DNA of 64,000 nucleotides from Fibrobacter sp. (GCA_024399035.1 JAKSID010000007.1:1-64000), one strand, 5' to 3'; shown: positions 23,006 to 35,402, counted from the first letter of the stretch. Notes: a model not told the origin generated them from the sequence alone. Made by a program: numbers and translations.

Positions 23006-24820
23006 CTAGTCTTGAATGCAGCGGACAGACAAGCCAAAGTCCTTGTCCTCTCGATCGAGAGTTGCGCTATCTTCCCAGCCATTAATTTCAAGGGTAGACC
23101 CGTCGCCACCCCAAAAATAGGCCGCACAACCCTTATTAAGGTAGAACCATTCGCTATCACGGCGATAGCCTGCCGGTATCGCATCAAAGCCAAGGTCATT
23201 GGTGCCATTCTTGCCGAACAATTGATCTGTCTTTAAAGCGCAATACCAGGGCTGAATAGCCCATCCGATTTTTGACTTCAGGGTTTTTCCGGAATGTTCC
23301 AAACTATTGCTTGCAATAAGCCTAGAAAACTCCATTGTGGACGGAAGGTGCCACCCCTTGGGGCAGGCGGTCTTCGCAGTCTCAAAATCATATAGGCGGC
23401 CGTATCTGATGCAGTTTGTAAATATATCGTTGTAGCACCAGCTGTTGCCGGTCGAATAGTTCAGATTTTCGGCCATCCAGGTTTGACCGTTAATTCTTAC
23501 GGTTCTATAGGATTTCTTGTCACGAGGGTCACGGAAGGTTCCCCTGACTATTTTCTGCTTGGGCAAGGTGTTCGTACTCACGTCCTTAATGCAACGAACA
23601 GAAAGAAAATACTTGTCGTTGTTGGCGTATCCAACTTTGGAGAACTGGACAGATTTCTTACTAAAGTTCAAATGCGATGATGAGCCGTATTCATCGCTAT
23701 GGTTTCGTAATTTCTGCCTATGGTCGTTATAGAAGTAGTTATACTCCCAGTAGTAAAAGTCATCGCCCTCGCCCTCAAATTTTCCTTCGGTATAATAGCC
23801 AGCCGGTTTTGCATTGAAGCCCAGTTCGTTCGTACCGTTCCCTTCGCCATGCCAGCCATTTTGAGACTTCAGGATTTTACCCGCAATACCTTTTCCGCCG
23901 ACGGCAAGATACAGGGTGGCATATTCCTCCGCCGTGGGCAAGCGCCAGCCTTCGGGGCAAACACTCTTTGCATCGGCCCAGCTATACAGGCGGCCATACT
24001 TTTCGCAATAATCGGGATCATTGTTGTAACACAGGCTGCGTTCGGTTTTGTAGTCCAGGTTGGCAGCCATCCATGTTTGATTGAGAATTTTTACCGTCTT
24101 GTAACTTTTGGAATCACGGGGATCCTTAAACGAGCCGAATTCTACCGCCAACTTCGGGGAGGAACTCGACGAGCTTGACTGCGAGCTTGAAGACCTAATG
24201 CGTTCACCTAGGTAAGAATCTAATGGCGAGCCCTCAATGCATCGAGCCGTTACATATTGTACATTTTGAAGGGTGATCGCCCATAAGCTTTCGTCTCTGT
24301 CATAAGATAGCTCAAAGGAATAATAGCCAGCCCAAGAGCCATCTGCACCGGGCGTAGTGGTCAAGAAGAAAGCCTTTTCGTCTTCGAATCTATGGCTGTT
24401 TATATCATCCGTACGTTCGCCGGCAGGCAGGCCGGAAAAGCCTATAGCATCCGTTCCGTTACCGTTTTCTTTCCAGCCTTCTTTGGATTTCAGCTTTTTA
24501 CCTGCGACAGACGCTCCGCCAACAGCCTGCACCAGCTTTTCATAGTCCTTTTTCGAAGGTATACGCCAGCCCGCAGGGCAGGCATGCTGCAACGCCCTCC
24601 AGTTGTACATGCGCCCATATTTCAGGCATCCTTCATACTTGTCGTCTCGGCACATGCTGCCATCGCTGGCATAGTTCAGGTTCTGCGCCATCCAAACCTG
24701 GTCACCAATTTTCACGGTTCTGTAGGTCTGGCCGTCGCGGGAATCCGTAAAGGTTCCGGCTAGGCACGGAAACACCAGGGCAAGGACGATAACTACGAAA
24801 AGGCTTGCATGTAAGCGCAT
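23006..24820 (-). CDS. FISUMP-domain secreted protein (three domains)
   Basis: A 604-residue protein with an N-terminal signal peptide and three FISUMP modules (about 20-195, 225-415, 425-604). Each begins D-x-R-D-(G/K)-(Q/S)-x-Y-(R/K)-T-V-(K/R)-I, then WMAxNLNY, a Cys pair, (K/R)YGR(M/L)Y, C-P-x-G-W-(R/H)-(I/L)-P and ends near V-R-C-I. The FISUMP family is abundant in Fibrobacter surface and secreted proteins; function is not established. A Ser-run linker lies between domains one and two. The gene is separated by only 18 bp from the upstream gene and by 19 bp from the duplicated fragment, so it has no room for its own promoter. Confidence 0.9.
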   Translation of the reverse strand: MRLHASLFVVIVLALVFPCLAGTFTDSRDGQTYRTVKIGDQVWMAQNLNYASDGSMCRDDKYEGCLKYGRMYNWRALQHACPAGWRIPSKKDYEKLVQAVGGASVAGKKLKSKEGWKENGNGTDAIGFSGLPAGERTDDINSHRFEDEKAFFLTTTPGADGSWAGYYSFELSYDRDESLWAITLQNVQYVTARCIEGSPLDSYLGERIRSSSSQSSSSSSSPKLAVEFGSFKDPRDSKSYKTVKILNQTWMAANLDYKTERSLCYNNDPDYCEKYGRLYSWADAKSVCPEGWRLPTAEEYATLYLAVGGKGIAGKILKSQNGWHGEGNGTNELGFNAKPAGYYTEGKFEGEGDDFYYWEYNYFYNDHRQKLRNHSDEYGSSSHLNFSKKSVQFSKVGYANNDKYFLSVRCIKDVSTNTLPKQKIVRGTFRDPRDKKSYRTVRINGQTWMAENLNYSTGNSWCYNDIFTNCIRYGRLYDFETAKTACPKGWHLPSTMEFSRLIASNSLEHSGKTLKSKIGWAIQPWYCALKTDQLFGKNGTNDLGFDAIPAGYRRDSEWFYLNKGCAAYFWGGDGSTLEINGWEDSATLDREDKDFGLSVRCIQD

Positions 24821-24838
24821 ATTAACTCACCACGTTTT

Positions 24839-25690
24839 TTAGTTCACCGTGGTCTTGCTGGCGGGCTTATTCACCTTGGGGCGAACGGTAAAGCATTCGC
24901 TCAGGCCCATTTCTGCCAGCAAATGGAGCAGGATCTTGTACTCGTCGCCGGCCACGAAGGATTCGTTGCTACGCACGAAGATGTTGTACATGTGGGCGGC
25001 ATCGTCCTTCTGCTTCTGGGGAGCCTCGAACATCTCGGTAAAGCTCACGCCATAAAGTTTCTTGAACAGATAGCTGGGCAAAATCATGATCAGGTTGAAC
25101 CAGTTAGTCACAATCTCGGACTTCTGGGGCTTATTGGCCTGCTGGTGCACAACGTTCACGTTGGTGCGGATTTCCTTGCCCATGGCGTTCAGCTGCAGGG
25201 GGCGGAATTCGCGCATATCGTAGATGCGGGAATCGGCGATCATGTCGAACACGGCGCAAACGAAGAACTTGGTAAAGTCGGAATACAGGGAATAGCCCAT
25301 GGATTCCACAACTTCTTTCTGGTCGGCAGGGACAATCTTTTCAAGTTCACCGCGGATTTTGCCCATGGCGTTTTCCAGGTTGGTCTGGGTGCAGCAGACT
25401 TCGTAGTCCATGTTGGCCAGCAGGGATTCGCGGGCCAGTTCGAAACGGACTACTTCGCGGAGTTTCTTGTAGGCGTCGGTGGCTTCTTCGCTGAATTCGA
25501 TTTTTGCACCGTACTTGGTTTCTACGGCCTGGATTCTCTGGTTTACCAGGGCGTCAAAGTCGGTTTCGCCACAAATCTGCATGGAAGCGGTAACCATCTG
25601 CTTGAAAAGGGCGTTGTAACGGGCTGCGGCGTCGGGATCGGAGCCATCGAAGTTAAGCAAGCCCAGGAGTGCGGTTTCAAAATCGTTCAT
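24839..25690 (-). CDS. Conserved hypothetical helical protein
   Basis: A 283-residue soluble, mostly helical protein without signal peptide. Regions include LNFDGSDPDAAARYN, ETKYGAKIEFSEEATDAYKK and the C-terminal FVAGDEYKILLHLLAEMGL, part of which is duplicated at 22732-22986. I do not recognise a family. The ATG at 25690 has AAGGA 5 nt upstream. It heads a transcript with the FISUMP gene downstream. Predicted cytoplasmic location makes its pairing with a secreted FISUMP protein look accidental. Confidence 0.65.
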   Translation of the reverse strand: MNDFETALLGLLNFDGSDPDAAARYNALFKQMVTASMQICGETDFDALVNQRIQAVETKYGAKIEFSEEATDAYKKLREVVRFELARESLLANMDYEVCCTQTNLENAMGKIRGELEKIVPADQKEVVESMGYSLYSDFTKFFVCAVFDMIADSRIYDMREFRPLQLNAMGKEIRTNVNVVHQQANKPQKSEIVTNWFNLIMILPSYLFKKLYGVSFTEMFEAPQKQKDDAAHMYNIFVRSNESFVAGDEYKILLHLLAEMGLSECFTVRPKVNKPASKTTVN

Positions 25691-25699
25691 ATAAGTCCT

Positions 25700-25790
25700 A
25701 AGGAAATCCCGGCTCAAGCCGGTCGGGATGAAGCATTTCTTAGCGCTTTAGCGCTTAGAAAGACTTGTCCACGAAGTGGATGACATTTAA
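25700..25790. repeat. Variant GC-rich dispersed repeat
   Basis: AAATCCCGGCTCAAGCCGG followed by TCGGGATGA and TTAGCGCTTTAGCGCTTAG, then CCACGAAGTGGATGACA. It belongs with the CCGGGATGACA family and contains small hairpins (GCGC-TTTA-GCGC; TCCAC-GAA-GTGGA). Confidence 0.5.
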
Positions 25791-25876
25791 CAACGCAAAT
25801 ATAGAATTCTAAGCCTCTCTCTGTAAGTTTTATGTATATTTCAAGTTATATCAAGAATACATGAATGGAGGTTGTC

Positions 25877-27706
25877 ATGAATTTTAAGAAATTTGGATTC
25901 CTCGCCGCAGCAGGCTTTGCAACCATGTTCGCAGGCTGTACCAGCAACAGCGACTCAAGCAGTCCGTCCGGTTCCGAGAACTACGAAGTTCCCACCATCG
26001 AAGTTGCCGAATGTGAAGAAATCACCGACGAAGCCGTCCGCAAGGATATGGACGATGCACAGGAGACCTTCATCAACTTCATCGAAGCTTTTAGCGAATC
26101 TGACTTCAAGGAAGCCCAGAAATCCGCAGAGACCATCAAGAAGGTTTACGGCAAGGCACTCAAGTCCAACCCGGGCAACTGCGAAGCCCAGTTGGGTTAT
26201 GCTCTCGCCACCATTACCAATCTTTTGAACAACAAGAGCCTGAACGACGTGATCGACACTATCAACGTGATCACCAACGGCTCCGAATCCGACGAAGAAT
26301 ATGAACTCCCGGATGTTGTGGCCCTGCACAAGCTTGGTGCAAGCGAAGCTTCCCAGCTTATCGTCAAGGCTAGCTCTGTAGCAAAGAGCGAAGGCCAAAA
26401 GGTAATTACCGACCGCCTTCAGGATGCTATCGCCGACGATCTCATTCCGGCTGTGGATACCGCAAGCATCTACCTGGAAAGCATTGCCAAGAACGCCGAC
26501 TTCAAGATGACGCTCACCGTTGACGACAAGAAGGTCGAAATCGACCAGAGCGTTACCGCACCGGCATTGGGTGGCATCTACGTGCTGCGCGCCGTGCTCA
26601 CTGCACTGGCCAGCTTCAACATCGATTTCTCCAAGGACGGCAAGTACGACTGGATCGACTCCTTGATGAACCTCAACACCACCAACTACAAGGACAACGT
26701 GGGCGCACAGTACGCTGTGGAACTCCTGAGCTACGACAATCCCTTCGGTACCGTCAAGGAAGAATGGAAGAAGCGCTACCTGAAGATCCCCGAAGACCTG
26801 CAGAAGGCAATTACCTACGTGAACATGGGTTTCCAGTACAAGCTTGATGCTGTAGAAAACGGAGCAAGCCAGAAGAACGCCCTTTACGTTGTGGGTGACG
26901 ACGAAGATGCAGACATCAGCGTTGATGATCTTGAGACCGTCATGGACACCCTGGAAGTCATCAAGGACGCCCTGGGCAAGGGTTCTATCAAGGTTAAACT
27001 GAGCAAGGATGTTTCTGTAAAGGTGAACCTGGGCAAGTTCTTTGAACTGACCTCCGACATCAAGGCCTACTCTCCCTACTACGAAATGGTGCAGCCCCAG
27101 GATTGGTTCATCATTGGCGATGATGTGGAATGGGGCGACGAAAGCGATTTCGTTGAATCCTATGCTGCTTACTACACCACTTCCGAAGTTGAAAACACTG
27201 TTCGCAGCGCAGAAGGCGTTGTAAGCACTTCCGCCTACATCGATGAAAACGAAGACGGATTTATCCTTAGCGTTTATGCAGAATATGACGAAGGCAGCGT
27301 TTTCGCAGAATACTCTATCGAACTCAAGGATTGCGAAGTCAACTTCACCGAACTTTCTTACGACGTAGAGGCATACGACGACAACGAATTCGAACCGGCA
27401 AAGCTTGACTTTGGCGAAGTCTTTACTCTGGACAATGACATGTGCAAGACGAAAGACGGCGAGGACACCTACGCATTGTCCACTGGCGACATAATCCCCA
27501 ACGTGTTCAACTTCACCGACAAGAAGGGTAAGGTTACCGCTTCCTTCACAGACATCGCTACCGGCAAGGTTTCTATGGACGAACTGAAGGATGTGGTAGT
27601 GTTCCCCGACTATACCTTCGGCGGTATGCTGGTTGGCATGACCGAAAGCGAATTCTGGAGCGACTTCGAAAAGCTGTTCCTCAACGACGATGAAGAAGAC
27701 GACTAA
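25877..27706 (+). CDS. Acidic lipoprotein of unknown function
   Basis: A 609-residue exported protein; FLAAAGFATMFAGC is a signal with lipobox Cys. The mature part is acidic with helical repeats in the first 150 residues (ETFINFIEAFSESDFKEAQK; a TPR-like tail in NPGNCEAQLGYALA) and a beta-rich C-terminal half. No enzyme motif is visible. GGAGG precedes the ATG at 25877. Its 3' end overlaps the barrel gene by 17 nt, so the two probably act together at the outer membrane. Confidence 0.7.
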   Translation: MNFKKFGFLAAAGFATMFAGCTSNSDSSSPSGSENYEVPTIEVAECEEITDEAVRKDMDDAQETFINFIEAFSESDFKEAQKSAETIKKVYGKALKSNPGNCEAQLGYALATITNLLNNKSLNDVIDTINVITNGSESDEEYELPDVVALHKLGASEASQLIVKASSVAKSEGQKVITDRLQDAIADDLIPAVDTASIYLESIAKNADFKMTLTVDDKKVEIDQSVTAPALGGIYVLRAVLTALASFNIDFSKDGKYDWIDSLMNLNTTNYKDNVGAQYAVELLSYDNPFGTVKEEWKKRYLKIPEDLQKAITYVNMGFQYKLDAVENGASQKNALYVVGDDEDADISVDDLETVMDTLEVIKDALGKGSIKVKLSKDVSVKVNLGKFFELTSDIKAYSPYYEMVQPQDWFIIGDDVEWGDESDFVESYAAYYTTSEVENTVRSAEGVVSTSAYIDENEDGFILSVYAEYDEGSVFAEYSIELKDCEVNFTELSYDVEAYDDNEFEPAKLDFGEVFTLDNDMCKTKDGEDTYALSTGDIIPNVFNFTDKKGKVTASFTDIATGKVSMDELKDVVVFPDYTFGGMLVGMTESEFWSDFEKLFLNDDEEDD

Positions 27707-29159
27707 GTTCGTTTTAAAAAAGCAAAATCCCGCAGAAGTTAAAAAGCGCGGCCTCGCGAAGATTGCTCTCGGGATTGCGTTTTTACAAGGCCTCGCCTGC
27801 AGTGCAGAAATTGCCTGCGGGGGGCTTTTTTTATCGAACGAGTTCGAGGTGGCCCGAGGCGAACACAGGTTCTTTGCCCGCGGGGACTATGGGCGATATG
27901 GCGTTTCCTACGACGGATCTTGGGATTTGTCGGCGGGCTCCCACGGGTTTCCGACGCGTAATGCAGAAGGGAATTTTGCGTGGACGGTAGGGTTCGAAAG
28001 TAGCTATAAGTACTTGACCTTTGGGGCGAGCGCAGGCACTTCTGTAAGCGCAGGCTCTGGTGAAAGCGACAGCGGAATGCTGCCCAGGGTCAGTGCCCAC
28101 ATGGTAATGCATGCGCCGGACTCCATGTTTTATGCAGGTGCGGGAATGAGCCGCGTCAGCATGGACCTTGCAAAAATCAAGTGGAGCCTGGACGAAGAAA
28201 GCGACCTTGTTCCCGAAATTTCCGCCATCTGGGAAACCCATCTTTTGAAGAAGGATTTTTCTGCAGGTTTCAAGGGGCGTGGGCTCGGTGGCCACACCCA
28301 GCGTCTGGACTTTTCCGCAAGCTACATTCGCAGCACGCCCTACAATCGGGACAACGAATACTATATCCGCGATTCCCTGAACATCTGGTACGTGAACGCA
28401 AGCTATAGCTGGAATGGCCTAAGCGTAAGCTACAACTACGCAGACGCCGAAGGGCGCCTCTACGGTATCCGCAAGCAGGACAATAGCACCAAGCGCTTTA
28501 TGTATGCGCCTTTCTCGGGCAACCTCCATCTGGCGGATCTCACTTACGAGACTCCCCTGCCCCGCCTGAGCATTAACGCCATCGCCGCCTACGGCCAGGC
28601 GCAACTCCATCAAGACGACTCCCGCTTTCACGAGACTCTGGCACCCAACAGGGCGCTTCGCAATTCCGTTCTGCAGGCATTGTCCTTCAGTTTTCTGCAG
28701 CAGAACTACCGCGTGAACGCCAACGCCGAAGGTGCCCTTGGGCTCCTGGGCACAACCTACCGCAAAGCATTCGGCGACACAGCTCGCGCAGTCTCTCGCG
28801 GTCCGCATAACGTAATCTTTGAGCCCCGCGTGTCCGCAAACTTCTACTACGCCCAAAGCACCCTAGACGCAGACCTTACCTCCGAAAGAACCCAGTTCAT
28901 TTCTACAATCAAGAAAACCGAAAATCACTTGTGGAACGCAGAAAGTTTCGGAGCCATCGCAGGACTTGGTGCGCGTTTCAGCTACGGTTTCTTCCACCTG
29001 GACGCCAACGCCTACCAGCTGATTCCCATTTACACCGACACCGATAATTCCGATAAATCGGAAAATACAAAGCCCTCCGAATCAACGGACAAAAAAGGCA
29101 GCGGTTACAAACTTGGAAATGGATTTTTTGGAACTTTAAGGATTGGATTCAGTCTGTGA
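27690..29159 (+). CDS. Outer-membrane beta-barrel protein
   Basis: A 489-residue protein with a long basic N-terminus, hydrophobic LAKIALGIAFLQGLACSA signal and a barrel of many short amphipathic strands ending in a terminal strand (FGTLRIGFSL) typical for barrel insertion. A charged linker (SDKSENTKPSESTDKKG) precedes the last strand. It overlaps the upstream lipoprotein gene and its 3' end overlaps the convergent FISUMP gene by 24 nt. Substrate or role unknown. Confidence 0.65.
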   Translation: MKKTTKFVLKKQNPAEVKKRGLAKIALGIAFLQGLACSAEIACGGLFLSNEFEVARGEHRFFARGDYGRYGVSYDGSWDLSAGSHGFPTRNAEGNFAWTVGFESSYKYLTFGASAGTSVSAGSGESDSGMLPRVSAHMVMHAPDSMFYAGAGMSRVSMDLAKIKWSLDEESDLVPEISAIWETHLLKKDFSAGFKGRGLGGHTQRLDFSASYIRSTPYNRDNEYYIRDSLNIWYVNASYSWNGLSVSYNYADAEGRLYGIRKQDNSTKRFMYAPFSGNLHLADLTYETPLPRLSINAIAAYGQAQLHQDDSRFHETLAPNRALRNSVLQALSFSFLQQNYRVNANAEGALGLLGTTYRKAFGDTARAVSRGPHNVIFEPRVSANFYYAQSTLDADLTSERTQFISTIKKTENHLWNAESFGAIAGLGARFSYGFFHLDANAYQLIPIYTDTDNSDKSENTKPSESTDKKGSGYKLGNGFFGTLRIGFSL

Positions 29160-30632
29160 ATCCATAACGCAGCGGACCGGATACAACTTGCTTGTCACCG
29201 TTCCAAAACCGTACATGACAACTTCGTCTGCAAATTCGTAACGATAAACTTCTGCTAAATCACTTGATTTATCGCTTCTTGTAGACGTCCAGAACTGGGC
29301 GTATTTTTGATCATCCGAAACATATTCCTCTGACTTCGGATTAAACCATCCATTCGGCTTGAATCCAAAGGGACTTGCCGCCAAATTCGCGTAGTTTATG
29401 AATTTAATGTCGCTGGACGTAGGCAAACGCCAACCATCGGGACAAGCTTTGTTCGCCAATGCCCAATAGTACATTCGGCCGTATTTCTCGCAACTCACGT
29501 CTTCCTCATCAGCAAAAGCACAAGCGCTGCCATCGGCATTATAGTCCAGATTCTGGGCAAACCAATACATATTGTATTTTTCATTTTTATCGTTCAGTCG
29601 TTCAATTGCAAAAACACTGTACACCTTGTTGTCGCGAGGATCCTTGAATTCATTGTAGCTTACAGAAGCATCCAATGCGGACCTGTCGACGCATTCTTCC
29701 TCTTCGCAATCGAAGGTTCCAGCGGGCATAATTTCACTCGGAACAATCAAAGTGCTGCTAGAGGAACTTGATTTTTCGGAAGAGCTAGATTTTTCGGAGG
29801 AGCTGGATTTTGCGGAAGAACTTAAAGCATCATCCAACACACAACGTACCGCTAGTTTATACAAAACATGCTGATTCAAGATAGCAGCGTAATGGTCGTT
29901 TGCAGTGATTCGAACACTTTTAACAGAATCTTTTGACACATAGGTCGAAGTCCAGAAATTCGCCTGCAGGCCAACGAAATAAAGTTCGTCATCCAACATA
30001 TAGCCATTGGCCTTGGCGTCGAACAATAATTCATTTGTACCATTGTCACGGCCAAGCCAGGACTCCGTGGACTTAAGAGCAGTTCCCACGTAGTGGTAAT
30101 AAAGACCATTTTCCTCTATTTCCGGTTCTGTATAGACTCCAAGTATTATGGACCATTCTTTTTCAGTAGGCAAGTGGGTTCCTGCAGGGCATGCATAAGG
30201 AGCTTCTTTTGCATCGAAATATTCATTGCCATCAAGGTTCACATTTTCGGCAAGCCAGGTTAGTTTTACCAACTCAACTGTTCTGTACAGATGATTGTCG
30301 CGGGTATCCAGGTAGTAACCCTTAGGCGAATATTTGTCATTTTTTTTGTGGGCAACCGAAGAACTGCTCACACGATTCATGGACTGAACATTATCGCAAT
30401 CCAACTGACGGCCGCCAATGGTAACACAGAACTCGCCGGCAGTACTGCTGGAAGATTTCTTTTCGATAATCGTGATATAGTCTTCACCGGAATCCGAGGA
30501 AAGTTTAGATAAGTTCAGAGAATCGAAATCTGTTCCGGAGCCCGATTCACCACAACCCAAAAGCGCCAGTGTCGCAAAAAACACCAGAGCAAAACTGCTA
30601 AAAATACGGCTTGAAAATCGAGGATTGTTCAT
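29136..30632 (-). CDS. FISUMP-domain lipoprotein (two domains)
   Basis: A 498-residue lipoprotein: ATLALLGCGESG lipobox, then two FISUMP modules (about 105-260 and 325-495). Both show the D-x-R-D-(N)-x-x-Y start, W-(L/F)-A-(E/Q)-N and CP-x-G-(T/W)-x-(L)-P. Poly-Ser linkers (SSSEKSSSSEKSSSSSS) join them, as is typical for Fibrobacter secreted proteins. It overlaps the convergent barrel gene. Confidence 0.88.
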   Translation of the reverse strand: MNNPRFSSRIFSSFALVFFATLALLGCGESGSGTDFDSLNLSKLSSDSGEDYITIIEKKSSSSTAGEFCVTIGGRQLDCDNVQSMNRVSSSSVAHKKNDKYSPKGYYLDTRDNHLYRTVELVKLTWLAENVNLDGNEYFDAKEAPYACPAGTHLPTEKEWSIILGVYTEPEIEENGLYYHYVGTALKSTESWLGRDNGTNELLFDAKANGYMLDDELYFVGLQANFWTSTYVSKDSVKSVRITANDHYAAILNQHVLYKLAVRCVLDDALSSSAKSSSSEKSSSSEKSSSSSSTLIVPSEIMPAGTFDCEEEECVDRSALDASVSYNEFKDPRDNKVYSVFAIERLNDKNEKYNMYWFAQNLDYNADGSACAFADEEDVSCEKYGRMYYWALANKACPDGWRLPTSSDIKFINYANLAASPFGFKPNGWFNPKSEEYVSDDQKYAQFWTSTRSDKSSDLAEVYRYEFADEVVMYGFGTVTSKLYPVRCVMDSQTESNP

Positions 30633-30676
30633 ACCAACCTAACGCTTTTAAATATAGGATATAATGTTCAAGATAG

Positions 30677-32983
<2,307 letters not shown>

Positions 32984-32989
32984 GTCCCT

Positions 32990-33060
32990 TAGGGGATAAT
33001 TTTCAAAAATGCCTTCATTTTACGGGAAAGAACTGCAGATTTAAAGCCTTTTTCCCGTAA
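32990..33060. repeat. ACGGGAAA inverted-repeat element, copy b
   Basis: TTACGGGAAA (33020-33029) and TTTCCCGTAA (33051-33060), spacer 21 bp. It begins with AGGGGATAATTTT as does copy a. It directly follows the ligA stop. Confidence 0.7.
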
Positions 33061-33205
33061 TTTATTACGTTATCTGTACTAAGACAAATATTTTTCCAAA
33101 ATCAACTTGGAAAAACAACACCATTTAATCTTTTTTTTTCAAAATTTCATCACCAAACAAGTGAAAAAAAGGGAAAGCGCGCCACTTTTTATTACTTTGT
33201 ACACA

Positions 33206-33252
33206 AAATTACGGGAAAAACAATCAATTTTAAATTCAAATTCCCGTAATTT
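33206..33252. repeat. ACGGGAAA inverted-repeat element, copy c
   Basis: AAATTACGGGAA (33206-33217) and TTCCCGTAATTT (33241-33252) are a perfect 12-bp inverted pair with a 23-bp spacer, between convergent ligA and FISUMP genes. The rest of this gap is AT-rich. Confidence 0.7.
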
Positions 33253-33278
33253 CAATGTTTTTTCCGAAATTTGCGTTT

Positions 33279-35402
33279 TTATTGTTTAGCGGCGTCCGTG
33301 GCGGCATCCATCGCGGCGTTAGCGGCAGCATCCTTGCTAGCTTCCTTAGAAGCTTTATTCTTGACGCATCGTACAGAGAACGAGAAATTGTCAAAGTCTT
33401 CCATAGACGTAAAGTCATCCTTGGAATTAATCACGTTCCAATAAACCGCGCCCATTCCATCGCCGCCCTGGGCCGCCCAGAAGTAGGCGCATGTGCCCAG
33501 TTCCGTATATTCACCCTCGGCAAAACGGCTACCGGAAGGCAGCGCATTGAATCCGCTAACCGCAGAGATCGGCGCACCACCACGAGCCCAGCCTTCCTTG
33601 CTCTTTAGGGCAGAACCGATTCCTCCCCTACGCATATTCAGAGCCTTCTGACCCAGGGCAATCCATTCCTCGTTGGTAGGCATGTGCCAACCCTCGGGGC
33701 AAACACCCTGATGCTCCTCGACAATACCGCCGCTCATGGAATTTTCCACATAGTCCGGCTGCAACTTCATAGCCACATGCCACGGATACAGGCGACCATA
33801 GGAACGGCAGCGAATATCCTTGTCCTCATAGCAGAAACTGCCTGGCGCCGCAAAACGCAGGTTCTCCGCCATCCAGGTGTCATCACCAATTACAACGGTC
33901 CTGTAGCGGTTATCGTCGCGCTTGTCAAAAATCCAGGTGCTATCGTAGAGTTCGTCATCGTCCGGCGGGTTCATGATGCAACGTAAATAATAGGCTTCTT
34001 CCTTGCCCACGGAATCCTGCACAAGGTCATCTTCGTCGTAGGAAAGTTTCCAGGCGATGGCACGGACTGAATCCGCCTCGGTTCCAGACCAGAACCCAGT
34101 AAACTTACCCATGCCAAGGTAAGCAAGCTCCGGAACCCATGTGGTATCTGCCACGCAGGAATCCGCGTAAATCGTATCAGGCACAGCACCCTCCGCAGGC
34201 AGGGCAATTTCCTTAACAATCTCGGTACAGATCTGCTTTGGTTCCGTATACGTACGGGCGCCAAGTGCCAACCCGTTAAAGCCAAAACCGTTCTCGCCGG
34301 CGATACTGTTCTCGCCTTCTTCCCAGCCGCTTCGGGAGCGCAAGTTCACGCCCACTCCAACCGCATCGTCAATGTCCTTCAGGTAAGAATCCAGCCTATA
34401 GAAATCGCGGGCCGTGGGCACATGCCAACCGTTAGGGCAAACTCCCTTGGGCTTAACCTTCGAAATAGAATCGCTGGCAACCTTCGTCGCAAACTCGTCG
34501 CCAAGCTTAACCACCGCAGTCCACGGATACAAGCGACCGAACTTCTGGCAATTTTCTTCCTTGTCGTCAAAGCAATAGCTGCCGGGCACCTTGATATCGA
34601 GGTTGTTGGCCATCCATACCTGGTCACCGATATGCACAGTTTCGATCTTGCGCCCCTGCACTTCCATGGTCTTGGCCACCACCCTCTGGACAGGAGCAGG
34701 CGGCTCCTTGATCGGGTAAAGCTTATCTTCGACGCATCGGATAGAAACCGCATGGTCCTTGCTTTCCATGATCTGTTCAAAGGTGCGGGTATCATAGGTC
34801 AAGCGCCAGAAATAGGCGCCCACCGCATCAAGCTCGTTGGAGGCCCAGAACTGGGCAGACGCGCCCTGATCCATGTAGTTACCGCCATAGTAGCGCTCGC
34901 CAGCAGGAATAGCACCGAAGCCAAACTCGTCAGAGCCCGCAGGCAGCCGCAGTTCGCGATCCCAGTTCTCCGAAGACTTAAGGCTAATACCCACGCCATC
35001 GCTCTTGCCGGTCTTGCCCACATACGCCTTCATGATTTTCCATTCCTTGTTGGAGGGAATATGCCAGCCCGTAGGACAAATATCATGAATCTGAGTAATT
35101 TGCTTGATTTTCTTGATGGAGCGGTTATTGTAGTAATCCACCAGCATTCGGGCCATGGCCCAGTTGTACAGGCGGCCATACTTGTCGCAGTTATATTCCT
35201 TGCCTTCGTAGCAGTAACTGCCCTTCAAAGCTAATCGAAGGTTCTCGGCCATCCATCGCTGGGCTCCAATCTGCACAGTCTTGTAGACACGGCCATCGCG
35301 TTTGTCCTTTAAATCAGGCATCTTTTCCACGGCGGCAAAAGCGCCACCGGAACAAAGCAAAACAGCCCCCAGAAAACACCCTAGTCGGTTCGCATTGAAC
35401 AT
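33279..35402 (-). CDS. FISUMP-domain secreted protein (three domains, Ala-rich tail)
   Basis: A 707-residue exported protein (signal LGCFLGAVLLCSGGAFA) with three FISUMP modules at about 28-225, 240-480 and 495-680, each with the WMAENLR/WMANNL motif, YGRLY(N/P)W and CP-x-GWH-(I/V/M)-P. The second module has a long insertion (about 420-460). The tail (KNKASKEASKDAAANAAMDA) is an Ala/Asp/Lys low-complexity extension unlike its neighbours. The ATG at 35402 with AGGTGG upstream gives the best signal peptide. Confidence 0.9.
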   Translation of the reverse strand: MFNANRLGCFLGAVLLCSGGAFAAVEKMPDLKDKRDGRVYKTVQIGAQRWMAENLRLALKGSYCYEGKEYNCDKYGRLYNWAMARMLVDYYNNRSIKKIKQITQIHDICPTGWHIPSNKEWKIMKAYVGKTGKSDGVGISLKSSENWDRELRLPAGSDEFGFGAIPAGERYYGGNYMDQGASAQFWASNELDAVGAYFWRLTYDTRTFEQIMESKDHAVSIRCVEDKLYPIKEPPAPVQRVVAKTMEVQGRKIETVHIGDQVWMANNLDIKVPGSYCFDDKEENCQKFGRLYPWTAVVKLGDEFATKVASDSISKVKPKGVCPNGWHVPTARDFYRLDSYLKDIDDAVGVGVNLRSRSGWEEGENSIAGENGFGFNGLALGARTYTEPKQICTEIVKEIALPAEGAVPDTIYADSCVADTTWVPELAYLGMGKFTGFWSGTEADSVRAIAWKLSYDEDDLVQDSVGKEEAYYLRCIMNPPDDDELYDSTWIFDKRDDNRYRTVVIGDDTWMAENLRFAAPGSFCYEDKDIRCRSYGRLYPWHVAMKLQPDYVENSMSGGIVEEHQGVCPEGWHMPTNEEWIALGQKALNMRRGGIGSALKSKEGWARGGAPISAVSGFNALPSGSRFAEGEYTELGTCAYFWAAQGGDGMGAVYWNVINSKDDFTSMEDFDNFSFSVRCVKNKASKEASKDAAANAAMDAATDAAKQ

